64,000 nucleotides of DNA. It comes from Aquitalea magnusonii (GTDB lineage: Bacteria > Pseudomonadota > Gammaproteobacteria > Burkholderiales > Chromobacteriaceae). Where the stretch lies: assembly GCF_002217795.2 (NCBI RefSeq), contig NZ_AP018823.1:3720001-3784000 (forward strand), read 5' to 3'. Shown here in pieces: positions 34,851 to 43,521 of the stretch; position 1 is the stretch's first letter, and each line of letters begins with the position of its first letter. The position numbers were made by a program, and so were the translations under genes. The notes under the pieces were generated by a model. The model did no database searches. It had not been told where the DNA came from and saw only the letters and a program-made list of their open reading frames with translations.

Positions 34851-35045
34851 TTGGCGGACACCCGCCACCATGGCGGTTTTTTACGTCCGTACACCGCCAT
34901 TGGTACGCCCATTTTCTATGGCGGGTCGTGGTGGGGATACCTTCGGGTATGCCGGTTCCAATGTGCCGGTCTGCTAACCCTGCCACGTGCCTGCCACCCC
35001 CGTTTAGCAGCGGACGACAGGCCCAACCACACATTGGAGGCCACC
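34851..35045 (+). other. Ash/Icd-type leader region of a P4-like element
   Basis: The stretch codes for VHRHWYAHFLWRVVVGIPSG and MPVPMCRSANPATCLPPPF on the plus strand, a pattern often met in phage-island proteins annotated as Ash or Icd-like. No clear start codon with a ribosome site is visible; the open frame reaches back to 34538 through non-coding-looking sequence. The DNA is rich in inverted repeats (for example CCGCCACCATGGCGG at 34862-34876), so it could act as RNA rather than protein. Related leaders in P4 make immunity RNA. Which it is here is not decided. Confidence 0.35.
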
Positions 35046-35141
35046 ATGCCTAAGCTTTCCCACGCCCAGTTGCGCCCTCCCCCCGCGATTGTCATTCCCC
35101 TTGCAGCACTGCCATCCTTCAGCCAGGAGGCCCGCGCATGA
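35046..35141 (+). CDS. 31-residue peptide after the Ash-like leader
   Basis: ATG 35046 follows TTGGAGG by 6 bases. It reads MPKLSHAQLRPPPAIVIPLA and ends in the overlap with the next gene's start (ATGA). Possibly a leader peptide for that gene. No family known. Confidence 0.45.
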   Translation: MPKLSHAQLRPPPAIVIPLAALPSFSQEARA

Positions 35142-35482
35142 ACACCCAGCTCCCGCTCAGCCAAGACCTTCCCGCCGCCTATCTGGCACTGGCCACCGTT
35201 CAAGACCAACTCAGCCGCCTGCAAACCCTGGCGACCCTGCCGGAGCACGCCGCGCTGCGCGAACCCATCAGCCAACTGACCCGCCTGAGCCAGACCATCG
35301 AGCACACCATTGCTGATGGCATCTGCACGCTGGACCGTGCCGCTGACTGCATGCAATGCCTGCTTGATCTGCTGAACCACGCCGAGGACATGCCGCTGGC
35401 AGCCAACCAGCTGGCCGGGCTGTTGGCCCCGCTGCATCAGCAAATCAGCCTCGCCCGCGCCGATATCGGCCAACTCCTGTAA
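35138..35482 (+). CDS. Small helical protein, possibly DUF1484-like
   Basis: 114 residues, ATG 35138 with CAGGAGG upstream, overlapping the preceding peptide by four bases. Entirely helical, with heptad-like leucines and two cysteines in AADCMQCLLDLLNHAE. The length and the pattern LxxLLxPLxxQI are reminiscent of small proteins of betaproteobacterial phages (DUF1484), which I cannot verify. Part of the island-edge cluster. Confidence 0.55.
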   Translation: MNTQLPLSQDLPAAYLALATVQDQLSRLQTLATLPEHAALREPISQLTRLSQTIEHTIADGICTLDRAADCMQCLLDLLNHAEDMPLAANQLAGLLAPLHQQISLARADIGQLL

Positions 35483-35492
35483 GGAGTAGACC

Positions 35493-35578
35493 ATGAAAAA
35501 GCACACCTGCGCCCGGCACTGGATGACGCCCTGCTGGCCAACATCACCGAGTGCTGCACCTCCGCGCCGCCGTACTGA
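35493..35578 (+). pseudogene. Small frameshifted gene
   Basis: AAGGAG at 35481-35486 and ATG 35493 (MKKHT) look like a real start, but the coding-like sequence after it (RPALDDALLANITECCTSAP, stop at 35576) is in another frame from about 35506. A one-base loss or two-base gain near 35506-35510 would explain it. The uninterrupted frame (60 codons) is rich in W, C, P and R and looks like a shadow. Confidence 0.35.
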
Positions 35579-35703
35579 TGTAGTAGCGGCCACGACCGAA
35601 AGGGGGGCTGACACGCGACCTTACCCGACTGCACCAGCAAGCACATGGCCGCGGTGCCGGGCACCAAGTCCTTAACAGCCAAGAAGTCCGCAACAATCAA
35701 AAC

Positions 35704-35725
35704 AGCGCTGCAAGGCGCTTTTTTG
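35704..35725 (+). terminator. Intrinsic terminator of the small phage-gene cluster
   Basis: AGCGC (35704-35708) and GCGCT (35715-35719) close a six-base loop and are followed by a T run. Confidence 0.65.
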
Positions 35726-35801
35726 TTGCCTGTCGTTTACGCAAGCCCACGGCCTGCTCACTTCATGCTTGCCGCCTGGCTTGATGGGGCAGAATCCTGA
35801 T

Positions 35802-36485
35802 TCACACCTCCTGCTGTCGCTCCCTGTCCGCCGCCCGTACCGCATCGCGGTCGGGATATTCGCCGATACGCACCAGCCTGGCGATGATGGCGGCGCGGCT
35901 GCGGCCCATGCTTTGCGCGATGCTGGCACAGTCGGGAGCTGCGGGGTCGTGCCAACTGGCGCGTAGCCGGGCGTCGTCGCTGGCGCTCCAGGCTTTGCCG
36001 GCATTGGGGTTATTGTCGCGCTGCGGCGGGTTGAGGTCCGGCAGTGGCAATGGTGGCGGTTGACTGGCCCACCAGGCTGGCTGGCCGGCTTGTTCCAGCC
36101 TTTGATCGTCGGCCTGCATGGCGCTGGCCTGGTTGGCAAAATAGCCTTGTTTCACCAGCCGGGCGAGGATGGCGGCGCGGCTGCGGCCCAGTTTTTCTGC
36201 CAGTTCGGCACTGGTGACGGTGCTGGAGGTTTCCCACAGCGCGCTGAGGCGGTTGTCTTCGGCAATGCTCCAGCGCTCGCCAGCGCGGCTGTGGCCGGGA
36301 CGGGCCGGGGCAGATGGCGGGACGGGCTGGGCGGCGTGTTGCTTGCTTACCCTTTTGAGCTGCTGGTAGTAGTGGGCGCGGGCCTGGTCCAGCGCCGGGT
36401 CTTTCGGGGTGTGCAAGGCCTGACCGCGGTGTAGCGGGTCCTGGCCCAGTATCAGTTGTTCGACGATTTCCAGTTCCCGGAGCAT
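35802..36485 (-). CDS. DNA-binding-like protein with two SANT/Myb-like repeats
   Basis: 227 residues from the ATG at 36485, beginning MLRELEIVEQLILGQDPLHR; longer frames upstream are phase noise. Two similar modules are visible: ERWSIAEDNRLSALWETS with LAEKLGRSRAAILARLVKQG (about residues 70-110), and KAWSASDDARLRASWHDP with IAQSMGRSRAAIIARLVRIG (about residues 165-210). The tryptophan plus LGRSRAAI helix resembles GcrA/SANT-type DNA-binding helices that recognise DNA via a trihelical fold. A proline-rich linker joins them. Probably a regulator or nucleoid protein; no specific family is claimed. Confidence 0.65.
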   Translation of the reverse strand: MLRELEIVEQLILGQDPLHRGQALHTPKDPALDQARAHYYQQLKRVSKQHAAQPVPPSAPARPGHSRAGERWSIAEDNRLSALWETSSTVTSAELAEKLGRSRAAILARLVKQGYFANQASAMQADDQRLEQAGQPAWWASQPPPLPLPDLNPPQRDNNPNAGKAWSASDDARLRASWHDPAAPDCASIAQSMGRSRAAIIARLVRIGEYPDRDAVRAADRERQQEV

Positions 36486-36696
36486 GGTGTGGCCCTCTCT
36501 TGTTTCCGGCGTGGTCAGGCTTGCCGAAGCTGGCAACGCTGCACTTGATGATGCAAGTATGGCGGGCTTGTTGGCTTGCGGTCCATTCTTGCACTGGGGC
36601 GATTGATTCTTGGCCTTGGTGGTGTGTGAGCCAGCTTCTGATGCCAAAGTGCAGAGGGAGCCAAGCGACCATGCCGTTAATGCGGCCACACAGCAC

Positions 36697-36720
36697 AAAG
36701 CCGCCATCACTGGCGGCTTT
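36697..36720. terminator. Hairpin copy 1 (AAAGCCGCCA-TCAC-TGGCGGCTTT)
   Basis: Perfect 10-bp stem with TCAC loop; A and T runs flank it, so it can work in both directions. Confidence 0.65.
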
Positions 36721-36883
36721 CAGGCTGCTACGCAAGTAATTTGGTGCGCTTGCATTGGCCCCGGCCAAGCCGGGCCTGCCGACCAAGTAATTGATCCCGC
36801 AGCCTGTCTATCTAATCCCAATCCCCCCGCCCTTACCCTGTAAGGGTGCCTCGCTTTTCTTTCAGAAAACGAGAGGGGGTTTG

Positions 36884-36907
36884 AAAGCCGCCATCACTGG
36901 CGGCTTT
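36884..36907 (-). terminator. Hairpin copy 2, terminator after the acyltransferase
   Basis: The same 24-base sequence as at 36697. Read on the minus strand it stands 21 bases after the acyltransferase stop and ends in TTTC. Confidence 0.7.
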
Positions 36908-36928
36908 GTTATATCGGGGCTGATGGCT

Positions 36929-39022
36929 TCAGGGTTTGGCCAGCGGCTGCAAAGCCCAGTCGAATACCGGTTTGAAATCGGCCGCCATGGAACGGGCCAT
37001 GCTGGCGGTGATGTGGTTTTTGTCCTGATAGCGGATGTGGCCGTTCTGGCTGGCGTAGCAGGTGGTGGCATCACAGAAATGGTCGAAACCATCCCAGATG
37101 CGCACATTGGACGCCTGACTGGCCACCTTGCGCAGCATGGCCACCACGTCGGCACGCTCTGCCTCGGCGTGCTGGCGGCTGACATTGCAGGCGGCAGCTC
37201 CCAGCCGGATCACGCACTCTGGCGGCGAGCGCTGCATTTCCGGCTCCGGCAACACCAGCACCAGCTTCAGCCCCAGTTGCTGCAGGTAAGCGGCATTGCG
37301 CTGTAGCGCCTGTTGCAGCACGGCCAGCGAGGTGGCACGGTCCAGCGGTGCCACGCCCACCTGTTTGTTCCACACACTGTCCGGCATGCCGTTCTGCCCG
37401 GCGGCCAGCACCGCAATGCTGTTTTCACCCGGTTTGTTGAGCACGGCATAGCCGTTCCAGCGCACGTTCATCAGCACACCGCTGACGCCCTGTTGCTTGA
37501 GCTGCGGCAGTTCGTCCCGTACCGCGCGGGAGAAGTTGGTACACCAGGTGCGCAGCTTGCCCTCGCCCACCGGGGTGACATCCGGCAGTGGCGGGCAGCC
37601 GTGATACACCCGACGCAGGATGGCAATATGCTGTTGCTGCGCCAGGGTTTCATACAGCGGCATCAGGTGGTCGGTGTGCGAATCGCCCCAGGCCAGCAGC
37701 CTGACCGGGCCATTGCGCTGGCCTTCCACGCACTGCGCCACCGGCGACAAGGGCAGGCCGTCTCTGGGCATGGCGCAATTGCCGTGCATGGCCATGGCAT
37801 CGCCCTTGGCTTGCAACAGTGCCTGATGGCCGGACCACGGTGCGCGTGGCAGCAGGAACATGGCCACATTGCCCAGCAGCCACATGCCCACGATCATGCC
37901 AAAGCCGCTCCACAGCGTGGCCTTGGTGGCGGTGAAGGCGCGCAGCTTTTTCTGGCGGATGGGCTGCTCGACATAGCGATAGCTCAGCCAAGACAGCAAC
38001 AAGGCCAGTACGCCGCCCAGCAGCAGGTCGCGCGGCAGGCTGCGCTCGCCCAGGCCCCAGTAGCGGCCCAGCGCCAGCAGCGGCCAGTGCCACAGGTAAA
38101 AGCCGTAGGAGAGGATGCCGATGTCGGTCCAGGGCCGACGTGCGGCCAGACGGCTGACGGCATTGTCCGCATTCAGCTGGCCGCCCAGCAGGAACAGCAC
38201 ACTGCCCAGTACCGGCAACAGCACGATGACGCCGGGAAACACCATGGCTTCGTTCAGGCCCAGCACCGAACCCAGCAACAGCAGCAAGCCGGTGCCACTG
38301 GCTACGCCAGCATGCGCTTTCCAGCCAGCAGGTAGCGGAGTGATGGCCAGCAGCGCACCGGCGGCAAACTCCCAGGCGCGGGTGGGCATCAGGTAAAAGG
38401 CGCGCGGGGTTTCGTGATAGGACAGCCACAGGCAGTAAGCGAGCGAGGCGACAAAAATCAGCCACAGCAAGGGTGGCAGGCTGCGCGCCACCTTGTCCGG
38501 CTGACGGCCATTCAGGCGGTACAGCCCCCACATGATGAAGGGCCAGGCCAGATAGTATTGTTCTTCCACCGCCAGCGACCAGGTGTGCAGCATGACGGTG
38601 AGGTCGGACGCGGAATTGAAATAATCAAACGCATGCTGGAGGAAGTGCAGGTTGGCCGACAGCAATGCCACGCCGCGGATTTCCCGGCCCAGCTTGTTCT
38701 GGTCGTCCGGCAGCAGCACAAAGTAGGACAGCAGCAACACCACGCATACCATCAGCAGCAAGGCCGGGCCCAGGCGGCGAAAACGCCGGGCATAGAAGGC
38801 CTTGAAGTCGATGCGGCCCTGGCTGATGAGTTCCTGCCGCAGCAAGCCGCTGATCAGGAAGCCGGAAATGACGAAAAAGATATCCACCCCGACAAAGCCG
38901 CCGCCAAAACCGGGCACGCCGATGTGGAACAGCACCACGGCCAACACGGCCAAGGCACGCAGGCCATCGATATCGGGACGGTAACTGCCAGCATTCACGC
39001 TGGAGGAAGGACGAAGAGACAT
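36929..39022 (-). CDS. OafA/YrhL-type acyltransferase with C-terminal SGNH domain
   Basis: 697 residues from the ATG at 39022. The acyltransferase-3 domain begins YRPDIDGLRALAVLAVVLFH and includes GFVGVDIFFVISGFLISGL, FYARRFRRLGPALL and HTWSLAVEEQYYLAWPF, with about ten membrane helices. The periplasmic C-terminal half is an SGNH domain (LLAWGDSHTDHLMPLYETLA, block I; DKNHITASMARSMA at the end with Asp and His). Such fusions acetylate surface polysaccharides, for example O-antigen or peptidoglycan-linked sugars. Substrate unknown. Terminated by the hairpin at 36884. Confidence 0.9.
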   Translation of the reverse strand: MSLRPSSSVNAGSYRPDIDGLRALAVLAVVLFHIGVPGFGGGFVGVDIFFVISGFLISGLLRQELISQGRIDFKAFYARRFRRLGPALLLMVCVVLLLSYFVLLPDDQNKLGREIRGVALLSANLHFLQHAFDYFNSASDLTVMLHTWSLAVEEQYYLAWPFIMWGLYRLNGRQPDKVARSLPPLLWLIFVASLAYCLWLSYHETPRAFYLMPTRAWEFAAGALLAITPLPAGWKAHAGVASGTGLLLLLGSVLGLNEAMVFPGVIVLLPVLGSVLFLLGGQLNADNAVSRLAARRPWTDIGILSYGFYLWHWPLLALGRYWGLGERSLPRDLLLGGVLALLLSWLSYRYVEQPIRQKKLRAFTATKATLWSGFGMIVGMWLLGNVAMFLLPRAPWSGHQALLQAKGDAMAMHGNCAMPRDGLPLSPVAQCVEGQRNGPVRLLAWGDSHTDHLMPLYETLAQQQHIAILRRVYHGCPPLPDVTPVGEGKLRTWCTNFSRAVRDELPQLKQQGVSGVLMNVRWNGYAVLNKPGENSIAVLAAGQNGMPDSVWNKQVGVAPLDRATSLAVLQQALQRNAAYLQQLGLKLVLVLPEPEMQRSPPECVIRLGAAACNVSRQHAEAERADVVAMLRKVASQASNVRIWDGFDHFCDATTCYASQNGHIRYQDKNHITASMARSMAADFKPVFDWALQPLAKP

Positions 39023-39375
39023 GTAAGGCCTGGCACCCGGCAGGCGGCATCGGGCGGATGCCGCGCAACAGGTGGCTATCTGTGGATAAAGAGCCGCCCA
39101 TTGTATAGCGGGCGGCGCATGCGTCAAAGGATGGCGCTGCGTCGTGTTGCACTGCAAAGTCCTCATGGCGCTTGTATGGTGGGTGAGGTATACCGAAATC
39201 AGTTGCCGGCACGGCTTTTGCTACGGATTTACACAAGAACAGGTCGCCTGCTGGCGGATTTTGCCGGTTTACCCCTCCTACACTGGCAGGATGTCAGCCG
39301 CACCGCCGCCCACACGCCAGCCACCGCGCTCCCGCGGCGGGCTGGCACAGGCAGCACATCGTCGGGGAGAACAAT
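39023..39375. other. 353-base divergent promoter region
   Basis: Promoters for the acyltransferase (minus) and the Na/Pi cotransporter (plus) should be here. A palindrome GCCGCCC-N10-GGGCGGC at 39093-39116 with an AT-rich centre is the only notable element. Confidence 0.4.
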
Positions 39376-41103
39376 ATGGTGACTTCCATCCTGCTGGACC
39401 TGATGGGTGGCGTGGCGCTATTGCTGTGGGGCTTGCACATGGTGCACAGCGGCATCGTGCGCGCCTTTGGTGCCAGCCTGCGCCGGGTGATGGCCACGGT
39501 ATTGCGCACCCGCCTGCAGGCTTTTCTGGCCGGGCTGGGCATTACCGCGCTGCTGCAAAGCAGTACCGCCACCGCGCTGATGCTGTCGTCCTTCTCGGCC
39601 TCCGGCATGGTGGAGCTGGCCCCGGCGCTGGCGGTGATGCTGGGGGCCAATGTCGGCACCACGCTGATTGTGCAGCTGTTGTCGTTTGACTCCTCCGCCA
39701 TCTCGCCCTTGCTGCTGGTGCTGGGTGTGGTGGCGTTCAAGCGCAGCCGTGATGCACGGTGGCGTGATCTGGGCCGGGTGGCCATTGGCCTGGGCTTGAT
39801 GCTGTTGTCGCTGCACTTGCTGCTCACCAGCCTGGCCCCGGCGGAAAACGCGCCGCTGGTGCGCGAAATCCTGTCGGCGATTACCGGCGAGCCGCTACTT
39901 ACCCTGCTGCTGGGCGCAGTGCTGACCTGGCTGGCGCATTCCAGTGTGGCCACGGTCTTGCTCACCATGTCGCTGGCCTATTCCGGCTTCATTCCGCCAC
40001 TGGCCGCCTGTGCGCTGATTCTGGGGGCCAATCTGGGCAGCGCGCTCAACCCCTTCATCGAAGGCTTGTCCAGCAGCAATCCGGCGCACCGCCGCTTGCC
40101 GGCGGGTAATCTGCTCACCCGGCTGGCGGGCTGTGCGCTGTTCCTGCCCTTGCTGGAGCCGCTGCTGAGCTGGCTGACGCCGCTGGAGGACAATCCGGCG
40201 CGGCTGGCGGCTGATTTCCACACCCTGTTCAATGTGGTGGTGGCGCTGGTTTTCCTGCCGCCCATCCAGCCCTTGTCGCGCCTGCTGTGCCGCTGGCTGC
40301 CGGACAGCAAGGCCGCGGACGACCCGGCCCAGCCGCTGTATCTGGATACCAGCGCGCTGGACACGCCCAGCGTGGCGCTGGCCTGTGCCGCCCGCGAAAC
40401 CCTGCACATGGGCGATATCGTGGAAACCATGCTGCGCGAATCCATGCAGGTGTTGCTGGGCAATGACCGCAAGCTGGCACTGGCGGTTTCGCAACGCGAC
40501 AATGCGGTGGACAGCCTGCACGAGGCCATCAAGCTGTACGTGGTACGGCTGACCCGCGACAGCCTGGACGAAGCCGAAGGGCGGCGGGCGATGGAAATCA
40601 TGGCCTTGTCGATCAATCTGGAGCATATCGGCGACATCATCGACAAGAACCTGATGGAGCTGGCCAACAAGAAGATCAAGCATCAGTTGCAGTTCTCGCG
40701 TGAGGGCGCACAGGAGCTGGAGGCCTTTCACCGCCTGGTCATCGACAATCTCAAGCTGTCGTTTACCGTATTCCTCACTGGCGATGTCAAGGCGGCACGC
40801 CAGTTGCTGGACGAAAAAACCCGGGTGCGCGAACTGGAAATGCAAGCCGCCGAAAGCCATATGGCGCGGCTGCGCGAAGGCCGGCTGGAAAGCCTGGAAA
40901 CCAGCTCGCTGCATCTGGATATCCTGCGCGACTTCAAGCGCATCCACTCCCATCTGTGCGCCACCGCCTATCCGGCGCTGGAAGCCAGCGGCCAGCTACG
41001 CCCCAGCCGCCTGCGCCAACAGGCGGTGTCCGCCACTCCAGCCAGCAGTGATGGCGCTGGCAGCGTACATCCGGCCCCGCCGCCGTCAGCCGGGGCGTGC
41101 TGA
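39376..41103 (+). CDS. Na+/phosphate cotransporter fused to a PhoU domain
   Basis: 575 residues. The N-terminal part has two inverted NptA-type repeats: GITALLQSSTATALMLSSFS then VMLGANVGTTLIVQLL, and WLAHSSVATVLLTMSLAYSG then LILGANLGSALNPFIEG. The QSS and HSS motifs bind sodium and phosphate. The C-terminal third (about residues 340-540) is a helical PhoU-like domain (LETSSLHLDILRDFKRIHSH). It imports phosphate with sodium at the inner membrane. GGGGAGA stands 7 bases before the ATG. Confidence 0.9.
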   Translation: MVTSILLDLMGGVALLLWGLHMVHSGIVRAFGASLRRVMATVLRTRLQAFLAGLGITALLQSSTATALMLSSFSASGMVELAPALAVMLGANVGTTLIVQLLSFDSSAISPLLLVLGVVAFKRSRDARWRDLGRVAIGLGLMLLSLHLLLTSLAPAENAPLVREILSAITGEPLLTLLLGAVLTWLAHSSVATVLLTMSLAYSGFIPPLAACALILGANLGSALNPFIEGLSSSNPAHRRLPAGNLLTRLAGCALFLPLLEPLLSWLTPLEDNPARLAADFHTLFNVVVALVFLPPIQPLSRLLCRWLPDSKAADDPAQPLYLDTSALDTPSVALACAARETLHMGDIVETMLRESMQVLLGNDRKLALAVSQRDNAVDSLHEAIKLYVVRLTRDSLDEAEGRRAMEIMALSINLEHIGDIIDKNLMELANKKIKHQLQFSREGAQELEAFHRLVIDNLKLSFTVFLTGDVKAARQLLDEKTRVRELEMQAAESHMARLREGRLESLETSSLHLDILRDFKRIHSHLCATAYPALEASGQLRPSRLRQQAVSATPASSDGAGSVHPAPPPSAGAC

Positions 41104-41191
41104 GCAGATTTGTTAAGGTGTTTGCCAGTCCGGCCCCGACAGGCCGACAAGCTGGTATATCTGTCAGCCTGATTCACACCCGGATGCCGCC

Positions 41192-42049
41192 ATGCGCTTT
41201 GCCATTACCCTGACCGACCGTTTCAAGGTGCTGCTGGACCTGGCCTTGCTGGCAGGCTGGCAGCCGCTGAAAATCTTCACCTGCCCGCTGGATGGCAAGA
41301 TCCATGACAACCGGCTGGTGGTGGAACAGGCGGCACGGCTGGGCATTCCCGTGCAACTGTCGCCAATGAGCGAGGCGGATCTGGCCGCACTGGCCGCCCA
41401 GGGCTGCCAAGCCCTGCTGCTGGGCAGCTATGACTGGAAAGTGCCGGACTGGCGGCCTTACCTGCCCCATGCGGTGAACTTCCACCCCTCGCCGTTACCG
41501 GAGGCGCGCGGGCCGTTTCCGCTGGTGCGCGCCATTCTGGAGCAACGCAGCCAATGGGGGGTGAGCTGCCATGTGGTGGAGCCGCGCTTTGACAGCGGCG
41601 CGCTGCTGGATCAGCAACTGTTTGCCCTGAGCCCCGATGAAACCCTGGCCACGCTGGAATGGAAGTGCCAACTGGCACTGGAGCAACTGGGCCGCCGCGT
41701 CATCGCGGATTTCGCCAGCTTGTGGCAACAGGCCAGGCCGCAAGGGACTGGCAGCTACTGGCCGCGCTGGAGCGAGGCCGAACGCACGCTGAACCTGCGC
41801 GGCCCGCTGGACGCCGTCCTGCGCCAGTTGCGCGCCTTTGGCGATATCAACTGCCTGGCCGAGGCCAATGGCGTGGGCTTTGTGGTGCATCGCGCCCACG
41901 GCTGGCTGGAGCCACACAGCCACACGCCCGGCACCCTGCTGCGCAGCGTGGACCTGTCCATGCTGTTTGCCGTGCAGGATGGTTATCTGGTCATCAGCGA
42001 ATGGAGCGTACAGCCTCCCGCTGCCATCAGCGGCAGAAGGCCGTTCTGA
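41192..42049 (+). CDS. Formyltransferase-family protein
   Basis: 285 residues. The formyl-THF-binding fold is recognised by the motif NFHPSPLPEARGPFPLVRAI (the HPSxLPxxRGPxP signature of methionyl-tRNA and sugar formyltransferases) and a Fmt-type C-terminal domain. The protein is shorter than Fmt (about 310-320) and its N-terminus (MRFAITLTDRFKVLLDLALL) is different, so it is a paralogue with an unknown amine substrate. It follows the phosphate transporter by 88 bases and is followed by a strong terminator. Confidence 0.75.
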   Translation: MRFAITLTDRFKVLLDLALLAGWQPLKIFTCPLDGKIHDNRLVVEQAARLGIPVQLSPMSEADLAALAAQGCQALLLGSYDWKVPDWRPYLPHAVNFHPSPLPEARGPFPLVRAILEQRSQWGVSCHVVEPRFDSGALLDQQLFALSPDETLATLEWKCQLALEQLGRRVIADFASLWQQARPQGTGSYWPRWSEAERTLNLRGPLDAVLRQLRAFGDINCLAEANGVGFVVHRAHGWLEPHSHTPGTLLRSVDLSMLFAVQDGYLVISEWSVQPPAAISGRRPF

Positions 42050-42078
42050 GCCGACTCAGCCAGCTGCTTATCCAATGC

Positions 42079-42106
42079 AAAACAGCCCGTCGTGACGGGC
42101 TGTTTT
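42079..42106. terminator. Bidirectional terminator between the formyltransferase and efflux operons
   Basis: AAAACAGCCCGT, loop CGTG, then ACGGGCTGTTTT plus T. A run and T run on both sides allow use by the convergent operons. Confidence 0.85.
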
Positions 42107-42126
42107 TGCGGGAAAAACGGCGAAAG

Positions 42127-43521
42127 CTACCACTGACCACCGAGAGCAGCAATCAAGGCCACACTGGCGGTGTACTGGCGGTTTTTCAAGGTCCACAGGC
42201 TGTTTTCCGCGCTGATGCGGCTGTTTTGCGCAGTCAGCACATTCAGATAACTCACCACCCCGGCGCGATACTGGTTGAGCGCAATGGTTTCCGCCCGCTG
42301 CGCCGCGGCCAGTGCCGCTTGCTGGTACTGCATTTCCTCGTCCAGCAGCGCCTGGGCCGACAGATTGTCTTCTACCGCCTGAAATGCACTCAGTACGGTC
42401 TGGCGGTAGCTGGCCACACTGGCGTCGTAGCTGGCCACGGCAGCGGCGGTCTGTGCGCGGCGCAAGCCACCGTCAAACAGGGTGAATGCCAGTTGCGGCC
42501 CCACGCTCCAGATACGGTTGGGCAGGCTTACCCAGTCGGCAAAGCTGCTGCTCTTGTAACCGCCGCTGGCAGTCAGGTTCAGCGTGGGAAAGAACGCCGC
42601 CTTGGCAATGCCGATTTCGGCATTGGCCTGTGCCACCGCCCGCTCTGCCGCCGCAATGTCCGGACGGCGCTCCAGCAAGGTGGACGGCAGGCCGGCTGGC
42701 AGTTGTGGCAGATGGGGCAGGGTTTTGCTGACCGGCAGCGTGAAGCTGGCCGGGGCCACGCCCAGCGAGGCGGCAATGGCGTGCTCCAGCTGGGCGCGGC
42801 TCAGTTGCTTGTCCACGCGGGTGGCCTGAGCGGTTTTCCAGCTGCTTTCCGCCTGCGCCACCACATCGTCCGACACCATGCCCACGGCAAACTGGTTGCG
42901 GGTGAGCTGCAGGTTTTGCAGCAGATTGGCCTCGCTGTCCTGCAATTGCTTGAGCTGCACATCGGTAGCCACCAGTTGCAGATAGGCAGTGGCCAGTTGG
43001 GCCTGGCTGCTCAGGCGGATGGACGCCAGTTGGGCGGCGCTGGCCGCCTCCTTGGCATTGCCCGCCTCCACCGCGCGGCGCACCGTACCCCACAAATCCA
43101 CTTCCCAACTGGCGCTGGCGGACAGATTGTACTGATTGCTGACGCTGCCGCCCGCCGTTGTCACCCCGCGGGTTTTGCTGGCGCTGCTGCTGATGGTGGG
43201 CCACAGGCTGGCTTCGGCCTGATCCAGCAAGGCGCGGGCATTACGGTAATTGGCCTCGGCCTGGGCAATGGTGGGGCTTTGCCGGTTGAGGGTGTCCATC
43301 AGGCTATCGAGCTGCGGGTCCTGATACACCGCCCACCAGTTGCCACGCGGGGCAGCATCTTGCGGGGTGGCGGTTTTCCAGCGGCCGTCTTCCTTGTACG
43401 TTGCCGGAATGTCCATCTTGGGCCGGGTATAGTCCGGGCCGATGGTGCAGCCGGCCAGCAGCAGGCTGAGCAGGCCGGCCAGTGCCAGCCGGGACGGGGT
43501 GAATGCAGACATGCGTGTCAT
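42127..43521 (-). CDS. Outer membrane efflux lipoprotein (NodT/OprM family)
   Basis: 464 residues, with lipobox LLAGC and the start of the mature protein [10 protein letters not shown], which is the NodT signature (xxGPDYxxP). Two repeats of the OEP family fold (long helices with [19 protein letters not shown] and [20 protein letters not shown]). It makes the outer membrane channel for the two RND pumps encoded upstream. ATGA overlap with the upstream pump gene favours the ATG at 43521, but the ATG at 43512 has a better-spaced AAGGA. Last gene of the operon. Confidence 0.92.
   Translation of the reverse strand: MTRMSAFTPSRLALAGLLSLLLAGCTIGPDYTRPKMDIPATYKEDGRWKTATPQDAAPRGNWWAVYQDPQLDSLMDTLNRQSPTIAQAEANYRNARALLDQAEASLWPTISSSASKTRGVTTAGGSVSNQYNLSASASWEVDLWGTVRRAVEAGNAKEAASAAQLASIRLSSQAQLATAYLQLVATDVQLKQLQDSEANLLQNLQLTRNQFAVGMVSDDVVAQAESSWKTAQATRVDKQLSRAQLEHAIAASLGVAPASFTLPVSKTLPHLPQLPAGLPSTLLERRPDIAAAERAVAQANAEIGIAKAAFFPTLNLTASGGYKSSSFADWVSLPNRIWSVGPQLAFTLFDGGLRRAQTAAAVASYDASVASYRQTVLSAFQAVEDNLSAQALLDEEMQYQQAALAAAQRAETIALNQYRAGVVSYLNVLTAQNSRISAENSLWTLKNRQYTASVALIAALGGQW

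Larger units (their letters stand above)
36486..36928. other. 443-base intergenic region with two copies of one hairpin
   Basis: No gene recognised. It lies between the SANT-like gene and the acyltransferase, both on the minus strand. The two hairpins at 36697 and 36884 are described separately. The promoter of the SANT-like gene must lie in the left half. Confidence 0.45.
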
